DNA of 64,000 bases from Armatimonadota bacterium (GCA_020846535.1 JADLDR010000114.1:35368-99367), one strand, 5' to 3'. Positions 43,720 through 52,809 are shown, counted from the first letter of the stretch. Made by a program: numbers and translations. The notes: generated by a model from the letters alone, not told the origin.

Positions 43720-44391
43720 ATGATTGAATCCCGCAGCCCGATACACTGGCTGGCTTTAATGGTTGTAGTGGTGTCCCTGGCTGCGACGGCGGCAAGCGCC
43801 CGTACTGCTGTAGAGTTCGGAGACCTCAGCAAAAACAGCCAGGGTGAGGCTAATGCGGTTGCCAACCCCGATTGGATCATCGGTTTCAGCTTTACCGTGA
43901 ACCAAGATATCGACGTCACACATCTTGGCTTTTCTGACTATGGCAAGGACGGCCTGCTTTCCCCCCATGACGTCGGGATCTTCCGAAAAGACGGGAACAC
44001 CTGGCTGACAGATGTGCAGGCGCAGGTGGGGTCCGGGGATGCGCTTGAGGGCAACTTTCGCTTCACATCGCTTGTCACCTCCGTCAAGCTGCTGACCGGC
44101 GTGCAATACCGCATCAGCGCGACCTCGGGACTGGATAAATATACCTGGAATCCCCTGGATTTCAACCCCGATCCGGCTATCAATTTCGGGGGAGCCGCAA
44201 GTTTGTTCAGCCCGGCCCTGACATCTCCTACCTTTGCGGATGCTGCCGTTGTCGGACTTTTCGGCCCCAACTTCAAATTTCGCTCCACGGATGATACTCC
44301 GCCCCTCAACCCTGTGCCTGAGCCCTCCTCCCTGGCTGCCCTGGGCATGGGCATCACCGGTCTGCTTTCAGCCTGGCGACGGAGGAAATAG
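43720..44391 (+). CDS. PEP-CTERM surface protein
   Basis: A 223-residue exported protein; ATG 43720 has AAAGGAG 7 bp upstream. The signal peptide (HWLALMVVVVSLAATAASA) is followed by a beta-rich domain with DUF4082-like features (VEFGDLSKNSQG, IIGFSFTVNQDIDVTHLGFS, GNFRFTSLVTSVKLLTGVQY). The C-terminus is VPEPSSLAALGMGITGLL then RRRK, a PEP-CTERM sorting signal cut by an exosortase. No exosortase gene lies in the window. It is a single-gene unit with strong promoter and terminator, so probably highly expressed. Confidence 0.92.
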   Translation: MIESRSPIHWLALMVVVVSLAATAASARTAVEFGDLSKNSQGEANAVANPDWIIGFSFTVNQDIDVTHLGFSDYGKDGLLSPHDVGIFRKDGNTWLTDVQAQVGSGDALEGNFRFTSLVTSVKLLTGVQYRISATSGLDKYTWNPLDFNPDPAINFGGAASLFSPALTSPTFADAAVVGLFGPNFKFRSTDDTPPLNPVPEPSSLAALGMGITGLLSAWRRRK

Positions 44392-44405
44392 AACGTTCCC
44401 CATGG

Positions 44406-44442
44406 GAAGCCGCTTTGCCGCAAAGGCAGGGCGGCTTTTTTT
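44406..44442 (+). terminator. Rho-independent terminator after the PEP-CTERM gene
   Basis: AAGCCGCTTTGCC pairs with a GGCAGGGCGGCTT arm around a GCAAA loop, followed by a run of seven Ts, 15 bp after the stop codon. Confidence 0.85.
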
Positions 44443-44452
44443 GTAGGGGCAT

Positions 44453-44481
44453 TAGACAACCTCGCCCAATCGAGGTATAAT
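44453..44481 (+). promoter_or_regulatory. Sigma70-type promoter of the HIT/UDG operon
   Basis: TAGACA (44453-44458), 17 bp spacer, perfect TATAAT (44476-44481), about 35 bp before the TTG start. Confidence 0.75.
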
Positions 44482-44515
44482 GTTTTGAAACGTCTTTCTC
44501 TTCGAGGTGATCCGA

Positions 44516-44998
44516 TTGGAAAAACTGTGGGCACCCTGGCGGATGGCCTATATCGAGATCGAGGCTCCGGCAGGATGCATCTTCTGCGACAAACCGGCCC
44601 AGGACAGGGATGAAGAGAATCTGATTCTCTACCGGGGAAGCGAAGCCTGTGTGTTCCTGAACCTCTTCCCCTACAACAACGGGCATCTGATGGTGGTCCC
44701 TTATCAGCACATCGCTTCCCTTTCCGAACTGAGCGGCTCCGAGCGGCTCGAAATGATGGATCTGTCGGCCCGATGCACGGAATGGCTGAAAACGGCCTTT
44801 CACCCGGACGGGTTCAATGTGGGCATCAACCTGGGGCGCGTGGCAGGGGCCGGCATAGCCGACCATCTGCACATCCATGTGGTTCCCCGGTGGAACGGCG
44901 ACACCAATTTCATGCCTGTCCTGGGCGACGCCAAAGTGCTGCCGGACAGCCTGCAAAACACTTTGAGAAAGCTCAGGGCAGTGGTGGACGATCAATAA
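44516..44998 (+). CDS. HIT-family nucleotide hydrolase/phosphorylase
   Basis: A 160-residue protein. TTG 44516 was chosen because GAGGTGA lies at a good distance and the product then begins MEKLWAPWRMAYI, the usual start of this HIT subfamily; a GTG at 44507 is the alternative. Features are CIFCDKP (zinc-binding Cys pair), LNLFPYNNGHLMVVPYQHI, and the catalytic triad HLHIHVVPRW (H-x-H-x-H). It likely cleaves diadenosine polyphosphates. The uracil-DNA glycosylase gene follows after 11 bp. Confidence 0.93.
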   Translation: MEKLWAPWRMAYIEIEAPAGCIFCDKPAQDRDEENLILYRGSEACVFLNLFPYNNGHLMVVPYQHIASLSELSGSERLEMMDLSARCTEWLKTAFHPDGFNVGINLGRVAGAGIADHLHIHVVPRWNGDTNFMPVLGDAKVLPDSLQNTLRKLRAVVDDQ

Positions 44999-45009
44999 CG
45001 GAGCACGCG

Positions 45010-45648
45010 ATGAGCGATTTATCTATAGAGGAACGGCTTGGCCTGGTGCGCCAGGAGGCTCTGATCTGTCCGCACTGCCCCCTGGCTCAGACCCGAACCC
45101 ATGTGGTTTTCGGCGACGGCAATCCGAACACCCCTCTGGTACTCGTGGGGGAAGGCCCGGGCGAGAACGAAGACGAAACCGGAGTGCCCTTCGTCGGGCG
45201 GGCGGGAGTGCTGCTCGAACAGGCGCTGAAAGAAAACGGCATCACCCGTAAGCACATCTATATCACCAATGTAGTCAAATGCCGGGCCTATACCATCGAA
45301 AACGGCAGGGCGAAAAACCGCCCGCCCCATATTTCCGAGGTGGAAGCCTGCCGCCCCTGGCTGGAGCAGCAGCTTCAGATCATCCAGCCTCTGGTGATTC
45401 TCTGCATCGGAGCGCCCTCGGCCAACGCCCTCATCCACAAGAATTTCAAAATGACCCGCGAGCGCGGCCAGTGGTTCGAGAACACCGCCTGCGCGCCCTG
45501 GGCCATGGCGACCCTCCACCCGGCCTATATCCTGCGCCAGGAGGGTGAAGCCTACGAACAGGCTCGCCGTTGCCTGATCAAGGACATCGACTCTGCTCGC
45601 CGCAAAGTCATCGAGGCCCGGAAGCAGCAAAAGACGACGTTGTTTTAG
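45010..45648 (+). CDS. Type 4 (iron-sulfur) uracil-DNA glycosylase
   Basis: A 212-residue family 4 UDG from ATG 45010. It has the motif-1 region GEGPGENEDETGVPFVGRAG and the motif-2 HPAYILRQ. Four Cys suit a [4Fe-4S] cluster: CPHC at the N-terminus, VVKCRAY and VEACRPW. It removes uracil from DNA in base excision repair. The length is typical (about 200). It is the second gene of an operon with the HIT protein. Confidence 0.94.
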   Translation: MSDLSIEERLGLVRQEALICPHCPLAQTRTHVVFGDGNPNTPLVLVGEGPGENEDETGVPFVGRAGVLLEQALKENGITRKHIYITNVVKCRAYTIENGRAKNRPPHISEVEACRPWLEQQLQIIQPLVILCIGAPSANALIHKNFKMTRERGQWFENTACAPWAMATLHPAYILRQEGEAYEQARRCLIKDIDSARRKVIEARKQQKTTLF

Positions 45649-45682
45649 TATGGATAGCTGTGTGGTCGGGTTAGTGTTCCGA

Positions 45683-46881
45683 TTATTGCGGTAACTGCTG
45701 CAAAAACTCCTCCGTCGATCCGGCCTTTAATGCCAGCCGGAAAAGCTGCTTCAGAAGTGCAATGTCTTCGATGCCGTTGAGACGAAGGGCAATGGTCTCG
45801 GTCACATCCTCAAAGCGGCTTCCCAACGCTTCCACAATGCTCTCGCGGGCACCCTATATTAATCCAAGTTGCTACCTACCCGAATTGCGACCTATGCGGG
45901 GTAGGGGCGCGATGCATCGCGCCCCATCGCGATCCAGATCAGGGTGACTGTCCCGCCGGGGCGGGATTCGGGACTTGGGGAGACCGTTACCTAACCCCCC
46001 GGCCCCCTTCCCGAAACGGGAAGGGGGAGGGGATGATGCCGTCAATGACCGCACCCTCTGTCCCCCTCTCCCCGCTTCGGGGAGAGGGGTTAGGGGAGAG
46101 AGGTCACCCGGGTCAGGGGAGAGAGGTCACCCCTCCCCCAGGAGCGGAGGATGTTTCCCCTTCTCTGGATCGCTATGGGGCGCGAACAATCGCGCCCCTA
46201 CCGCGGCAAACAGGACTGACCCCGGGTTAGATGGCAACTTGAGTTATATTATTCCTTGCTCGATACCCTGCTCAATGTCTTTTCGGATGTCTACGCACTC
46301 AATGATTGTGATATACGGTATTTTCTTGCTCCTTTCGTACTGCGGTAGCTCCTGCCAAAATCGCTCTTCGGCTTTGAGGTGTATCATCACTACTGTCGCA
46401 AAGAGACTCTCGCTGGATTCCAGCCAATCCCAGTCCTGACGGTAATCCAGCAGCTTGATGATGGGGAATCTGAGTTCTATCCGGCAGCCGCACAGTTCGT
46501 AGCCAAACGTATGGGGCCGCCATTCCGGCTGTTCGTCTGTCAGAATGGCCATGCTGATTGCTTGCCTCTCGTACCTCTCGTAGGGCCAGTAGTGATAGAT
46601 GAACATGCGCTGTGCGAAATTCTCCTCCTCCTGCCCCTGCGCCTCGATATGCGCCAGCACCCAGGCTTCCTCGCCGTTCTTCAGCCAGACCTTCACCAGC
46701 TTGTCGGCTGAACGACGGTCTACCACCGCCCCGTACGATACGCTCTGAAGTTCCTTGTCCAGGAATTGATAGCCTTTTGCCCAATCAACAGCCGCATCCA
46801 CTCCGGGAAAAAAGAAGGCGATAAATTCCCTGAAGTAGCGTTCAAAAGATTATTTTCAGGGGGCATCGTAATTCGAGACAT
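45683..46881 (-). pseudogene. Rpn-family PD-(D/E)xK nuclease gene, broken by a repeat element
   Basis: The frame starts in MSRITMPPEN (ATG 46881), loses frame, then from about 46845 reads FERYFREFIAFFFPGVDAAV, DKLVKVWLKNGEEAWVLAH and IEAQGQEEENFAQRM (PD-(D/E)xK-like core), GCRIELRFPIIKLLDYR and ECVDIRKDIEQGIEQGII. An element at 45861-46246 interrupts it. Beyond it, GARESIVEALGSRFEDVTET and IEDIALLKQLFRLAL to TAA at 45683 form the usual C-terminus. Removing the element and one TAT copy rejoins the frame except for a TAG at 45857-45855, where homologues would plausibly have Gln. Members promote DNA recombination or mobility (Rpn/YhgA). Confidence 0.8.
45861..46246 (+). mobile_element. TIR element (large copy) inserted in the Rpn gene
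   Basis: 386 bp, non-coding. Left end TAATCCAAGTTGCTACCTAC, right end the reverse complement TAACTCAAGTTGCCATCTAA; flanked by TAT on both sides (45858-45860, 46247-46249). Subterminal blocks GTAGGGGCGCGATG and CGCGCCCCTAC match the smaller copy at 52903. The centre holds another inverted repeat (CCTAACCCCC ... GGGGTTAGGGG, about 45990-46105) and a tandem GGGGAGAGAGGTCACC duplication, suggesting a nested insertion. Confidence 0.8.
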
Positions 46882-46954
46882 GGGCCTTCACCCGGCAGCC
46901 TCCGTTTAGAAATGCAACAGGGGAAATCTCATATTCTCAGGCCGGCGGCTCTTG

Positions 46955-46984
46955 TTGACTTTTCGCTTCCTTTTTGCGTATGGT
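46955..46984 (+). promoter_or_regulatory. Possible promoter of the MFS gene
   Basis: TTGACT, 18 bp spacer, TATGGT (46979-46984). The ATG at 46994 is only 9 bp past the -10, so transcription from here would give a leaderless or near-leaderless mRNA, and no SD is present. Confidence 0.4.
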
Positions 46985-46993
46985 ATTAGAGTC

Positions 46994-48280
46994 ATGGACA
47001 CTACCGCCCGGACAGCGCCCGAAACGCTCGAAATGCAACAGGAAGCGTATGTGCGGAAGCACTATCGCTACAATTTCGCCTCATGCCTGATCGATGGGTT
47101 CGGGTGGCCTCTGGGCAGCAGCTTCATCTCTGCATCCACCATACTGCCCCTGATGGTGCTGCATCTTACCCCTTCGAAGTTCTGGGTGGGGCTGATCGCC
47201 GCCATCGGGAGCGCGGGCTTCTTCCTGCCCGGCATCTTCATCGCCCACTATATCGAACGGCTGCCGATCCTTCGAAAGTTCGTTCTGTGGGTGGCCCTTC
47301 TGGAACGACTGCCTATCCTCCTGATGGGGCCATTGATTCTCCTCCTGGCCCGTCAGCCTGTCCTCTTGCTTATCGCCTTCTTCGTCTGCTGGACATGGCA
47401 TTCTGTGTCGATGGGATTCAACAGCCCGTCCTATTTCGGCCTGATCAGCAAGGTCATTCCCCACGACCGGCGCGGGCGGCTCTACGGCGTCTCCGGTGCG
47501 GTCGGCGGGCTGCTGGGCATCGCAGGAGCGGCCATCACGGAAAACATCCTCGACCGCTACGATTTCCCGGCAGGCTTCGCCCTCTGCTTCGGGATCGCTT
47601 TCGTCATTTTGACCGTCAGCGTTATCCCTCTGGGCTATGTGCGCGAACCGTACGCCACGGCCACCCGTGAAAAACAGACTTTGAAGGAATACCTGCGCCT
47701 GATGCCGGGCCTTCTGAAAAGCCACCCCGATTTCACGCGCTATCTGGTCAGCCAGCTTCTCTATGCGATGGCAGGAATCTCCCCGGCTGCCTTTTTTACC
47801 ACGTTCGCCAAAGAACACCTGGGCGCTTCCAATCAGGAGGTAGCCCGCTTCACGGCGGTGATCATGGCGACCGGCATCATCGCCAACCCGTTCTGGGGCT
47901 ATATGGGCGACCGCCGGGGGAACCGTCGCGTGGTGTTGATCGGCTCCCTATGCAGCCTGACCGCCCCTCTCCTGGCGATGGTCACACCCTCTGTGGAGAT
48001 ATTTTATCTGGTCTTTGTCCTCAGTTCCGCCGGGATGTCCGGAGCCGGGCTGGGCCACTTCAACCTGGTCATGGAATTCGCCCCTCCCCGGGAGGTCGCC
48101 ACCTTTATCGCCCTCAGTTCCCTTTCGGTGGCCCCCATCCGTTTTATCATGCCCCTTGTCGGCGGAGAACTGGTCGACCGGGCGGGTTACCTGCCCATCT
48201 TTATCTTTTCCGCCATCGCCTGCCTGGCTGCCACAGTCCTCCTCCTGCGCGTCCGCGAACCCCGCGCAAGCGCCGGATAA
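46994..48280 (+). CDS. MFS transporter
   Basis: A 428-residue membrane protein from ATG 46994, with about 12 hydrophobic segments. The first half contains YNFASCLIDGFGWPLGSSFI, a loop with VIPHDRRGRLYGVSGAVGG (MFS motif A-like, between helices), and the second half NPFWGYMGDRRGNRRVVLIG (motif A repeat). It resembles DUF-type MFS proteins of Chloroflexi and Armatimonadota that lack experimental substrates. No SD is obvious. Stand-alone gene. Confidence 0.88.
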   Translation: MDTTARTAPETLEMQQEAYVRKHYRYNFASCLIDGFGWPLGSSFISASTILPLMVLHLTPSKFWVGLIAAIGSAGFFLPGIFIAHYIERLPILRKFVLWVALLERLPILLMGPLILLLARQPVLLLIAFFVCWTWHSVSMGFNSPSYFGLISKVIPHDRRGRLYGVSGAVGGLLGIAGAAITENILDRYDFPAGFALCFGIAFVILTVSVIPLGYVREPYATATREKQTLKEYLRLMPGLLKSHPDFTRYLVSQLLYAMAGISPAAFFTTFAKEHLGASNQEVARFTAVIMATGIIANPFWGYMGDRRGNRRVVLIGSLCSLTAPLLAMVTPSVEIFYLVFVLSSAGMSGAGLGHFNLVMEFAPPREVATFIALSSLSVAPIRFIMPLVGGELVDRAGYLPIFIFSAIACLAATVLLLRVREPRASAG

Positions 48281-48300
48281 CCTGCGGCTTCCTTCAGGCT

Positions 48301-48329
48301 TTGCAAATCGTCCTCGTTTGTGCTATACT
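48301..48329 (+). promoter_or_regulatory. Sigma70-type promoter of the zinc-ribbon/PQQ/vWA operon
   Basis: TTGCAA (48301-48306), 17 bp spacer, TATACT (48324-48329), 57 bp before the ATG at 48386. Confidence 0.75.
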
Positions 48330-48385
48330 GGTTGCGAAACTCTTTCTCGAAAGTCGCGTCCTATACTTAGGCGGCCTTCATTATT

Positions 48386-48778
48386 ATGCGTTGTCCGAAA
48401 TGCCATTCCGATATCGAATCTCCTGCCTGGCGCTTCTGCGACCGGTGCGGGGAACCGCTGAGCGCTCTGGGCATCGAATGCGATACTCCGCTGGCCTTTT
48501 CCGGCGGCGGCATCGAAACCCGGCCCATCCCGGTCGCCAATACCGGCGGCGGCTTGCTCTCGGTTCTGGTCACGACCAATCGCGACTGGCTTCAGGCGGC
48601 CCCTCAGCGGTTCCTGCTGGGGCCGTCGCAGACCCAGGCCGTCACGGTCACGGCCCAGTTTCAGGGGATCGCCCCCGGCACAGGCAGTGGGGGCAAAATC
48701 GTCGTTTCCGCGGGCGACCCGGACGCCCCGCCCGTCGTTCGCACGCTCGATATCTCTGTCGACTCTCAACCGGCGTGA
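48386..48778 (+). CDS. Small zinc-ribbon protein with Ig-like domain
   Basis: A 130-residue protein: a zinc ribbon at residues 1-25 (MRCPKCHSDIES, RFCDRCGEPL) and a beta-sandwich of about 90 residues (GGGIETRPIPVANTGGGLLS, LGPSQTQAVTVTAQFQGIA, GGKIVVSAGDPDAPP). The second part resembles bacterial Ig-like or MSP domains. No signal peptide or membrane helix, so cytoplasmic. First gene of a co-directional set with the PQQ-propeller, vWA and two-repeat proteins, all with short gaps. Confidence 0.75.
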   Translation: MRCPKCHSDIESPAWRFCDRCGEPLSALGIECDTPLAFSGGGIETRPIPVANTGGGLLSVLVTTNRDWLQAAPQRFLLGPSQTQAVTVTAQFQGIAPGTGSGGKIVVSAGDPDAPPVVRTLDISVDSQPA

Positions 48779-48788
48779 AGCCTGACCT

Positions 48789-50171
48789 ATGATCTCTACG
48801 ACCTCCAAAACGCGATGCCCGTTCTGCCGGTGGAAAGCCATCGGCCCGGAAAGCCGCTTCTGCCCTCACTGCGGCAAACCCATCGGAGAGAACGTCCCGC
48901 GCCTGGAGCCGTTCGTGGAGGACGAGCGGTATCACTGCCCCGAGTGCAGGCTGCTCAACCGGCCCCGCGCTCGCCGCTGCGAAGGATGCGGACTCCGGCT
49001 CCAGATATGCCCGCGCTGCGCCGCCCTGAATCCCCTTCTCGCCTGCCAGTGCCGATTCGATAAGGAGGCCCTGACAGCCGCCCCTTATTCCGCCCACTAT
49101 ACAGCCTTCCGCGCCAATCCCTCCCGCACCGGAGCCACACCCGAGGCCGTGGAGCCGCCTTTCAACCTCCTCTGGCGCTACCCGGAAACCGTTCCGCCCC
49201 TCGATGAAAAGGTGGAATGGACTTCTCCCGCAGCAGCCTATGGCATGATCTATCTGGGAGGAACCGACCGTCACCTGTGGGCTTTCGACGGGGAGACCGG
49301 AGAGCGGCTCTGGCGCGTCCCGATGGACGAACGGCCTTATACGATAGCCGCGGCCCCTGCGGTAGCGGATTTCACGGTCTACCTGGCAACCCTTTCGGGC
49401 AGGCTCTATGCCGCCCACGCCGCCACCGGGGAACCCCTGTGGGATTGCCCGCTGCCCGAACCGGCCACATCCGGCCCAGCCGTGGCCGGGGAGAAAATTC
49501 TGGTGGCCTTTACCGGCCTCTCGAAAGGCGGCGTGGCGGCTGTAGACCGATCCCGAGCAGGCGCTGCCCTGTGGCAGTGCGATCTGCCTGCCGAAGTGAT
49601 GTCTTCTCCGGCGGCGCTGGGCGATCTTGTCTTTGTCGGCTGCCGGGATCAGCATATCTACGCCCTGGATATAAGCACAGGCGCGATTCGATGGCGCTAT
49701 CAGACCGGAGGGCCGGTCAATGCGACCCCGGCGGCAGCCGACGGCGCGGTATATGTCGGGTCGCGGGATTTCAAAGTCTACGCCCTCGACGCCACGAGCG
49801 GGCAGCGTCTCTGGGAAGCCTCCACCGAGTTTTATGTGGACGCCTCCCCAGCCGTCGCCAACGGCATCGTCTATATCGGCTCGGACGACGACCGGATTTA
49901 CGCCTTCAGCGCGAGAACGGGCGGGGAGGTGGGCCGCTGCTCCACCCGGCAGCCCGTGCGTTCCTCTCCGGCGATATCGGGCGGGGTTGTCCATGTCGGC
50001 TCCAACGACGGCGGCCTCTATGCCATGCACCCGGCTAGCGGAAGGCTTCTGGCCGAACCCTATGAAACCGGCAGCGCCGTCCTCTCTTCTCCGGCAGTCG
50101 CGGACAGCGCCGTCTATTTTACGTCAAGCAACGGGGTTATCTATGCGTTAAAGGGGCAGGTGAAAGAATAG
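48789..50171 (+). CDS. Zinc-ribbon plus PQQ beta-propeller protein
   Basis: A 460-residue protein. The first 95 residues carry three zinc-ribbon-like Cys sets (CPFCRWK ... CPHCGK, CPECRLLN ... CEGCGL, CPRCAAL ... CQC). The rest is a WD40-like PQQ propeller: repeats such as HLWAFDGETGERLWRVPMD, IYALDISTGAIRWRYQTGG and VYALDATSGQRLWEASTEF, about seven blades, as in BamB-type proteins. The combination of cytosolic zinc ribbons and a PQQ propeller suggests a soluble scaffold or sensor. Its stop shares a base with the vWA start. Confidence 0.88.
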   Translation: MISTTSKTRCPFCRWKAIGPESRFCPHCGKPIGENVPRLEPFVEDERYHCPECRLLNRPRARRCEGCGLRLQICPRCAALNPLLACQCRFDKEALTAAPYSAHYTAFRANPSRTGATPEAVEPPFNLLWRYPETVPPLDEKVEWTSPAAAYGMIYLGGTDRHLWAFDGETGERLWRVPMDERPYTIAAAPAVADFTVYLATLSGRLYAAHAATGEPLWDCPLPEPATSGPAVAGEKILVAFTGLSKGGVAAVDRSRAGAALWQCDLPAEVMSSPAALGDLVFVGCRDQHIYALDISTGAIRWRYQTGGPVNATPAAADGAVYVGSRDFKVYALDATSGQRLWEASTEFYVDASPAVANGIVYIGSDDDRIYAFSARTGGEVGRCSTRQPVRSSPAISGGVVHVGSNDGGLYAMHPASGRLLAEPYETGSAVLSSPAVADSAVYFTSSNGVIYALKGQVKE

Positions 50172-51415
50172 TGCCTATCAAACGACTCGGTTTTTGTGTG
50201 ATCCTGATTTGCCTTGCTTCAGCGGCCTTTGCCAGCGGGAATACCTCCGAGTACGGCCCGATCCTGGAGGCGATGGCGGCCAGCGGGGACGGGCCGAAGG
50301 AAATCGCGGTGGTGGTGGATAAATCGGGCAGCATGGGGGAATCGCTTCAGGCGGCCAAAGACCTGGTGGCCGCCCTTATCCGCAAAGTGATTCGCCCCGG
50401 GGATCGATTCTCCCTCATCAATTTCGACAGCCGCCCGGAGACGGTGATCGAGCGGGAGGAAGTGACCGATGCCAACAAGGAGGATCTGGTCAGCCGTTTG
50501 CCGATGACCTGGAGTACCCAGCGGGGCACGAACATCCGGTGGGCGCATCACGAAGCCCTGAAGCTGCTGGACAGGTCCCAGGCCCCGGGAGCGAAATTTC
50601 TGATCCTGATTACGGACGGCTACAATGACGCGCCCGCCCAGGACGACCTGGACTATGCCACCTACCGGCTCTACTGCGATGACCGGAACCCCCAGGCTCT
50701 ACCCGATACGCCTGAAAGCAAGGATTACCGCCGCCTGCTGGAGAAGATGGGCCGCGCCCGGAACTTCCATACCATGGGCATCGGCGTGGAAATCCGGCAA
50801 AACGAGCCCCAATTGATCCCGGTGACCGGCAAATCGGAAGCCTCCGGCCTGGAGCGCGTGCAGCCCGCCCTGGATGAAGCCCGGGTAAAAATCGAGGAAG
50901 TGACCGGCCAACCGGCCCCTCCTCCCGCACAGGAGAAGCATTCCGCGCCGTGGGCTATGATTGCTCTAGCCGCTGTCGTTGCGCTTGCTCTGTTGATCGC
51001 CCTGCTCCTGAAAGCATTGACGGCTCCGGTCTGGATTCGGATGGCCCAGATCTCTCCCCAGGACAAAGGCAATGTGCGCTTTTATATCCTGCGACCCGGC
51101 GGGACTATCGAAATCGGAGGGGCCTCTCAGGAATCGCAGCATGCTTTCCCCCTGCCGGGAGTGGCGGCTATAGCCGCCACGGTGAAGCGGGCCATGAAAG
51201 GATTCACATTCGTTCCGGAAAGCGGAGTATCGGCCTATATCAACGGGGAGGCGGTCGCCGGGGCGGCCCCGGTTCGCATCGACGACAGCATCCGGGTGGT
51301 GGTTTCCACCCCGCAGGGCGAGCAGTCTTTCACTCTGAGCTTCCAGCAGACGACCAGAGAAGCGATGGCCGAATCGGGCGGGTCGAAGGGATTCGATTTC
51401 ACAAGGGGGTTATGA
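50171..51415 (+). CDS. von Willebrand factor A domain membrane protein
   Basis: A 414-residue protein from GTG 50171, overlapping the preceding TAG by one base. Signal peptide LGFCVILICLASAAFA, then a vWA domain at residues about 40-230 with a complete MIDAS: DKSGSMGES, T in QRGTNIRWAH, and D in LILITDGYNDAP. A transmembrane helix follows (WAMIALAAVVALALLIALLL, about residue 258), then a beta-rich cytoplasmic domain of about 130 residues (KGFTFVPESGVSAYINGEAV). Metal-dependent ligand binding outside the membrane with an internal domain fits a signalling role. Operon with flanking genes. Confidence 0.88.
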   Translation: MPIKRLGFCVILICLASAAFASGNTSEYGPILEAMAASGDGPKEIAVVVDKSGSMGESLQAAKDLVAALIRKVIRPGDRFSLINFDSRPETVIEREEVTDANKEDLVSRLPMTWSTQRGTNIRWAHHEALKLLDRSQAPGAKFLILITDGYNDAPAQDDLDYATYRLYCDDRNPQALPDTPESKDYRRLLEKMGRARNFHTMGIGVEIRQNEPQLIPVTGKSEASGLERVQPALDEARVKIEEVTGQPAPPPAQEKHSAPWAMIALAAVVALALLIALLLKALTAPVWIRMAQISPQDKGNVRFYILRPGGTIEIGGASQESQHAFPLPGVAAIAATVKRAMKGFTFVPESGVSAYINGEAVAGAAPVRIDDSIRVVVSTPQGEQSFTLSFQQTTREAMAESGGSKGFDFTRGL

Positions 51416-51418
51416 GCA

Positions 51419-52492
51419 ATGGCGACGGCAGATGCAAGACGCTGTGCCCTGTTGAGGTTGGCTGGAGCGTTCTTCGGACTCTTCTGGCTGGCGGGAGGGT
51501 TGTACGCCGCGCCCCCGTTCGCCGAAAGAACGCCTGCGATTGTGGAGAATACCCCTATCGAGGCTCCGGCAGAGGAGGCCCGCCCTGCGCCGCCCGTGCT
51601 GCGCGATCCCGGCCCCGTCCCGCCGAAGCTCGAAACAGGGCGGGCCTGCACCTTCAAGATCGTCTACAGCGACCTCACAGGCCGCGCCCCCGACTATATC
51701 CGCGTTGTGGTGGACGGCAGATGGCACGAACTGATCTGGTCCGGCAACACGCCCCAGGATTTCATCCGGGGCGTTACCGCCACCAAAGATTCCACTTTCC
51801 AGCGCCCCGGGCAGCATACCTATTTTTTCGAGGCTTCCGCCGGAGGCAAGAAGGTTCGATACCCCGCCAGCGGCAAGCTGGCGGTGAGAATCGTCAAACC
51901 CTATGTGCCGCCGCCTCCTCCGCCCAAGCCGCCTGTTCTGACCAATCCCCTCCCTACCCCGACCACCGGGTTTGTGAAGGAAACCTATGACTTCGGGATC
52001 ACCTATTCCCATCCGAGCAACGCCGCGCCAGACTTTCTGCGCGTGGTGATCGACGGCAAGGGCCGACCCCTCCAGTTGCCGATCTCGCGCAGCCAGGACT
52101 ACCGCAGCGGCATCCAGGCCGCCCTCCGCATTCCCTTCATGCAAACCGGAGACCACAAATTCCACTACGAGGCCAAGAGCCAGGGGTTGAATGTTCGCTA
52201 CCCACCCAATGAGGAGATGGTGATCGCCATCGAATCGAAGCTGCAAAAGTGGATATTATTCGCCATCGGGGCCGTCTGCCTGGCGTTCGTAGCCTTGATG
52301 AACTACAATATTTTTTTCAATGTCTTCCGCGCCCCGGCCCCGAAAGCCGCCCGCTTCGCCATTCTGATCTCCCTGGTGCTGGCGTTCCTGCTTTTCGCCT
52401 ATCTTTTCATCAACATCCTGGGCTGGATGTACATCGCAGGCGGCGCGGTGCTGGTGGTCGGGTTGCTCTTCGTGCTGTTCACAAGGCAGTGA
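51419..52492 (+). CDS. Exported two-repeat protein with C-terminal membrane helices
   Basis: A 357-residue protein with an N-terminal signal (FGLFWLAGGLYA). Two related beta-sandwich repeats of about 90 residues follow: APDYIRVVVDGRWHELI ... GQHTYFFEASAGGKKVRYP and APDFLRVVIDGKGRPLQL ... GDHKFHYEAKSQGLNVRYP. The linkers are Pro-rich (VPPPPPPKPP). The last 100 residues hold three hydrophobic helices (ILFAIGAVCLAFVALM, FAILISLVLAFLLFAYLF, MYIAGGAVLVVGLLFVLF). Starts 3 bp after the vWA gene, so the two are likely partners. No named family recognised. Confidence 0.75.
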   Translation: MATADARRCALLRLAGAFFGLFWLAGGLYAAPPFAERTPAIVENTPIEAPAEEARPAPPVLRDPGPVPPKLETGRACTFKIVYSDLTGRAPDYIRVVVDGRWHELIWSGNTPQDFIRGVTATKDSTFQRPGQHTYFFEASAGGKKVRYPASGKLAVRIVKPYVPPPPPPKPPVLTNPLPTPTTGFVKETYDFGITYSHPSNAAPDFLRVVIDGKGRPLQLPISRSQDYRSGIQAALRIPFMQTGDHKFHYEAKSQGLNVRYPPNEEMVIAIESKLQKWILFAIGAVCLAFVALMNYNIFFNVFRAPAPKAARFAILISLVLAFLLFAYLFINILGWMYIAGGAVLVVGLLFVLFTRQ

Positions 52493-52518
52493 CATCAGGA
52501 AGGTATCAAAGGCATCAA

Positions 52519-52809
52519 ATGAATACAGAAAAATTAGAGATTCGTTCCAATATTTATTATACTCCTGAAGAAGCCGCTACTCTTCTGAGAGTATCGCGAC
52601 GAAGCATATTGAAATTGCTTGAGAACGGAATGGCTCGCGGGGTCAAGATAGGTCGGCAATGGAGAATATTGGGCAATGACCTTTTGCAACTGCCCGCACA
52701 GGACGATGTTGACGACAGGGCACTGGCTCGCGCTTTTATACGACTTTCTGAGCCTGCTTTCAAGCGTGTTTGGGATAACGAAGAGGATGCTGTCTATGAC
52801 AACTTATAA
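52519..52809 (+). CDS. Excisionase-type HTH antitoxin
   Basis: A 96-residue protein from ATG 52519. Residues 12-55 are a MerR/excisionase-type helix-turn-helix (IYYTPEEAATLLRVSRRSIL, KLLENGMARGVKIGRQWRIL), which binds DNA. The C-terminal part (RLSEPAFKRVWDNEEDAVYD) is the usual toxin-binding tail of MazE-type partners placed before a MazF-like toxin. It overlaps the toxin start by 14 bp, so the pair is coupled. The toxin is broken by a mobile element, leaving an orphan antitoxin. Confidence 0.8.
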   Translation: MNTEKLEIRSNIYYTPEEAATLLRVSRRSILKLLENGMARGVKIGRQWRILGNDLLQLPAQDDVDDRALARAFIRLSEPAFKRVWDNEEDAVYDNL

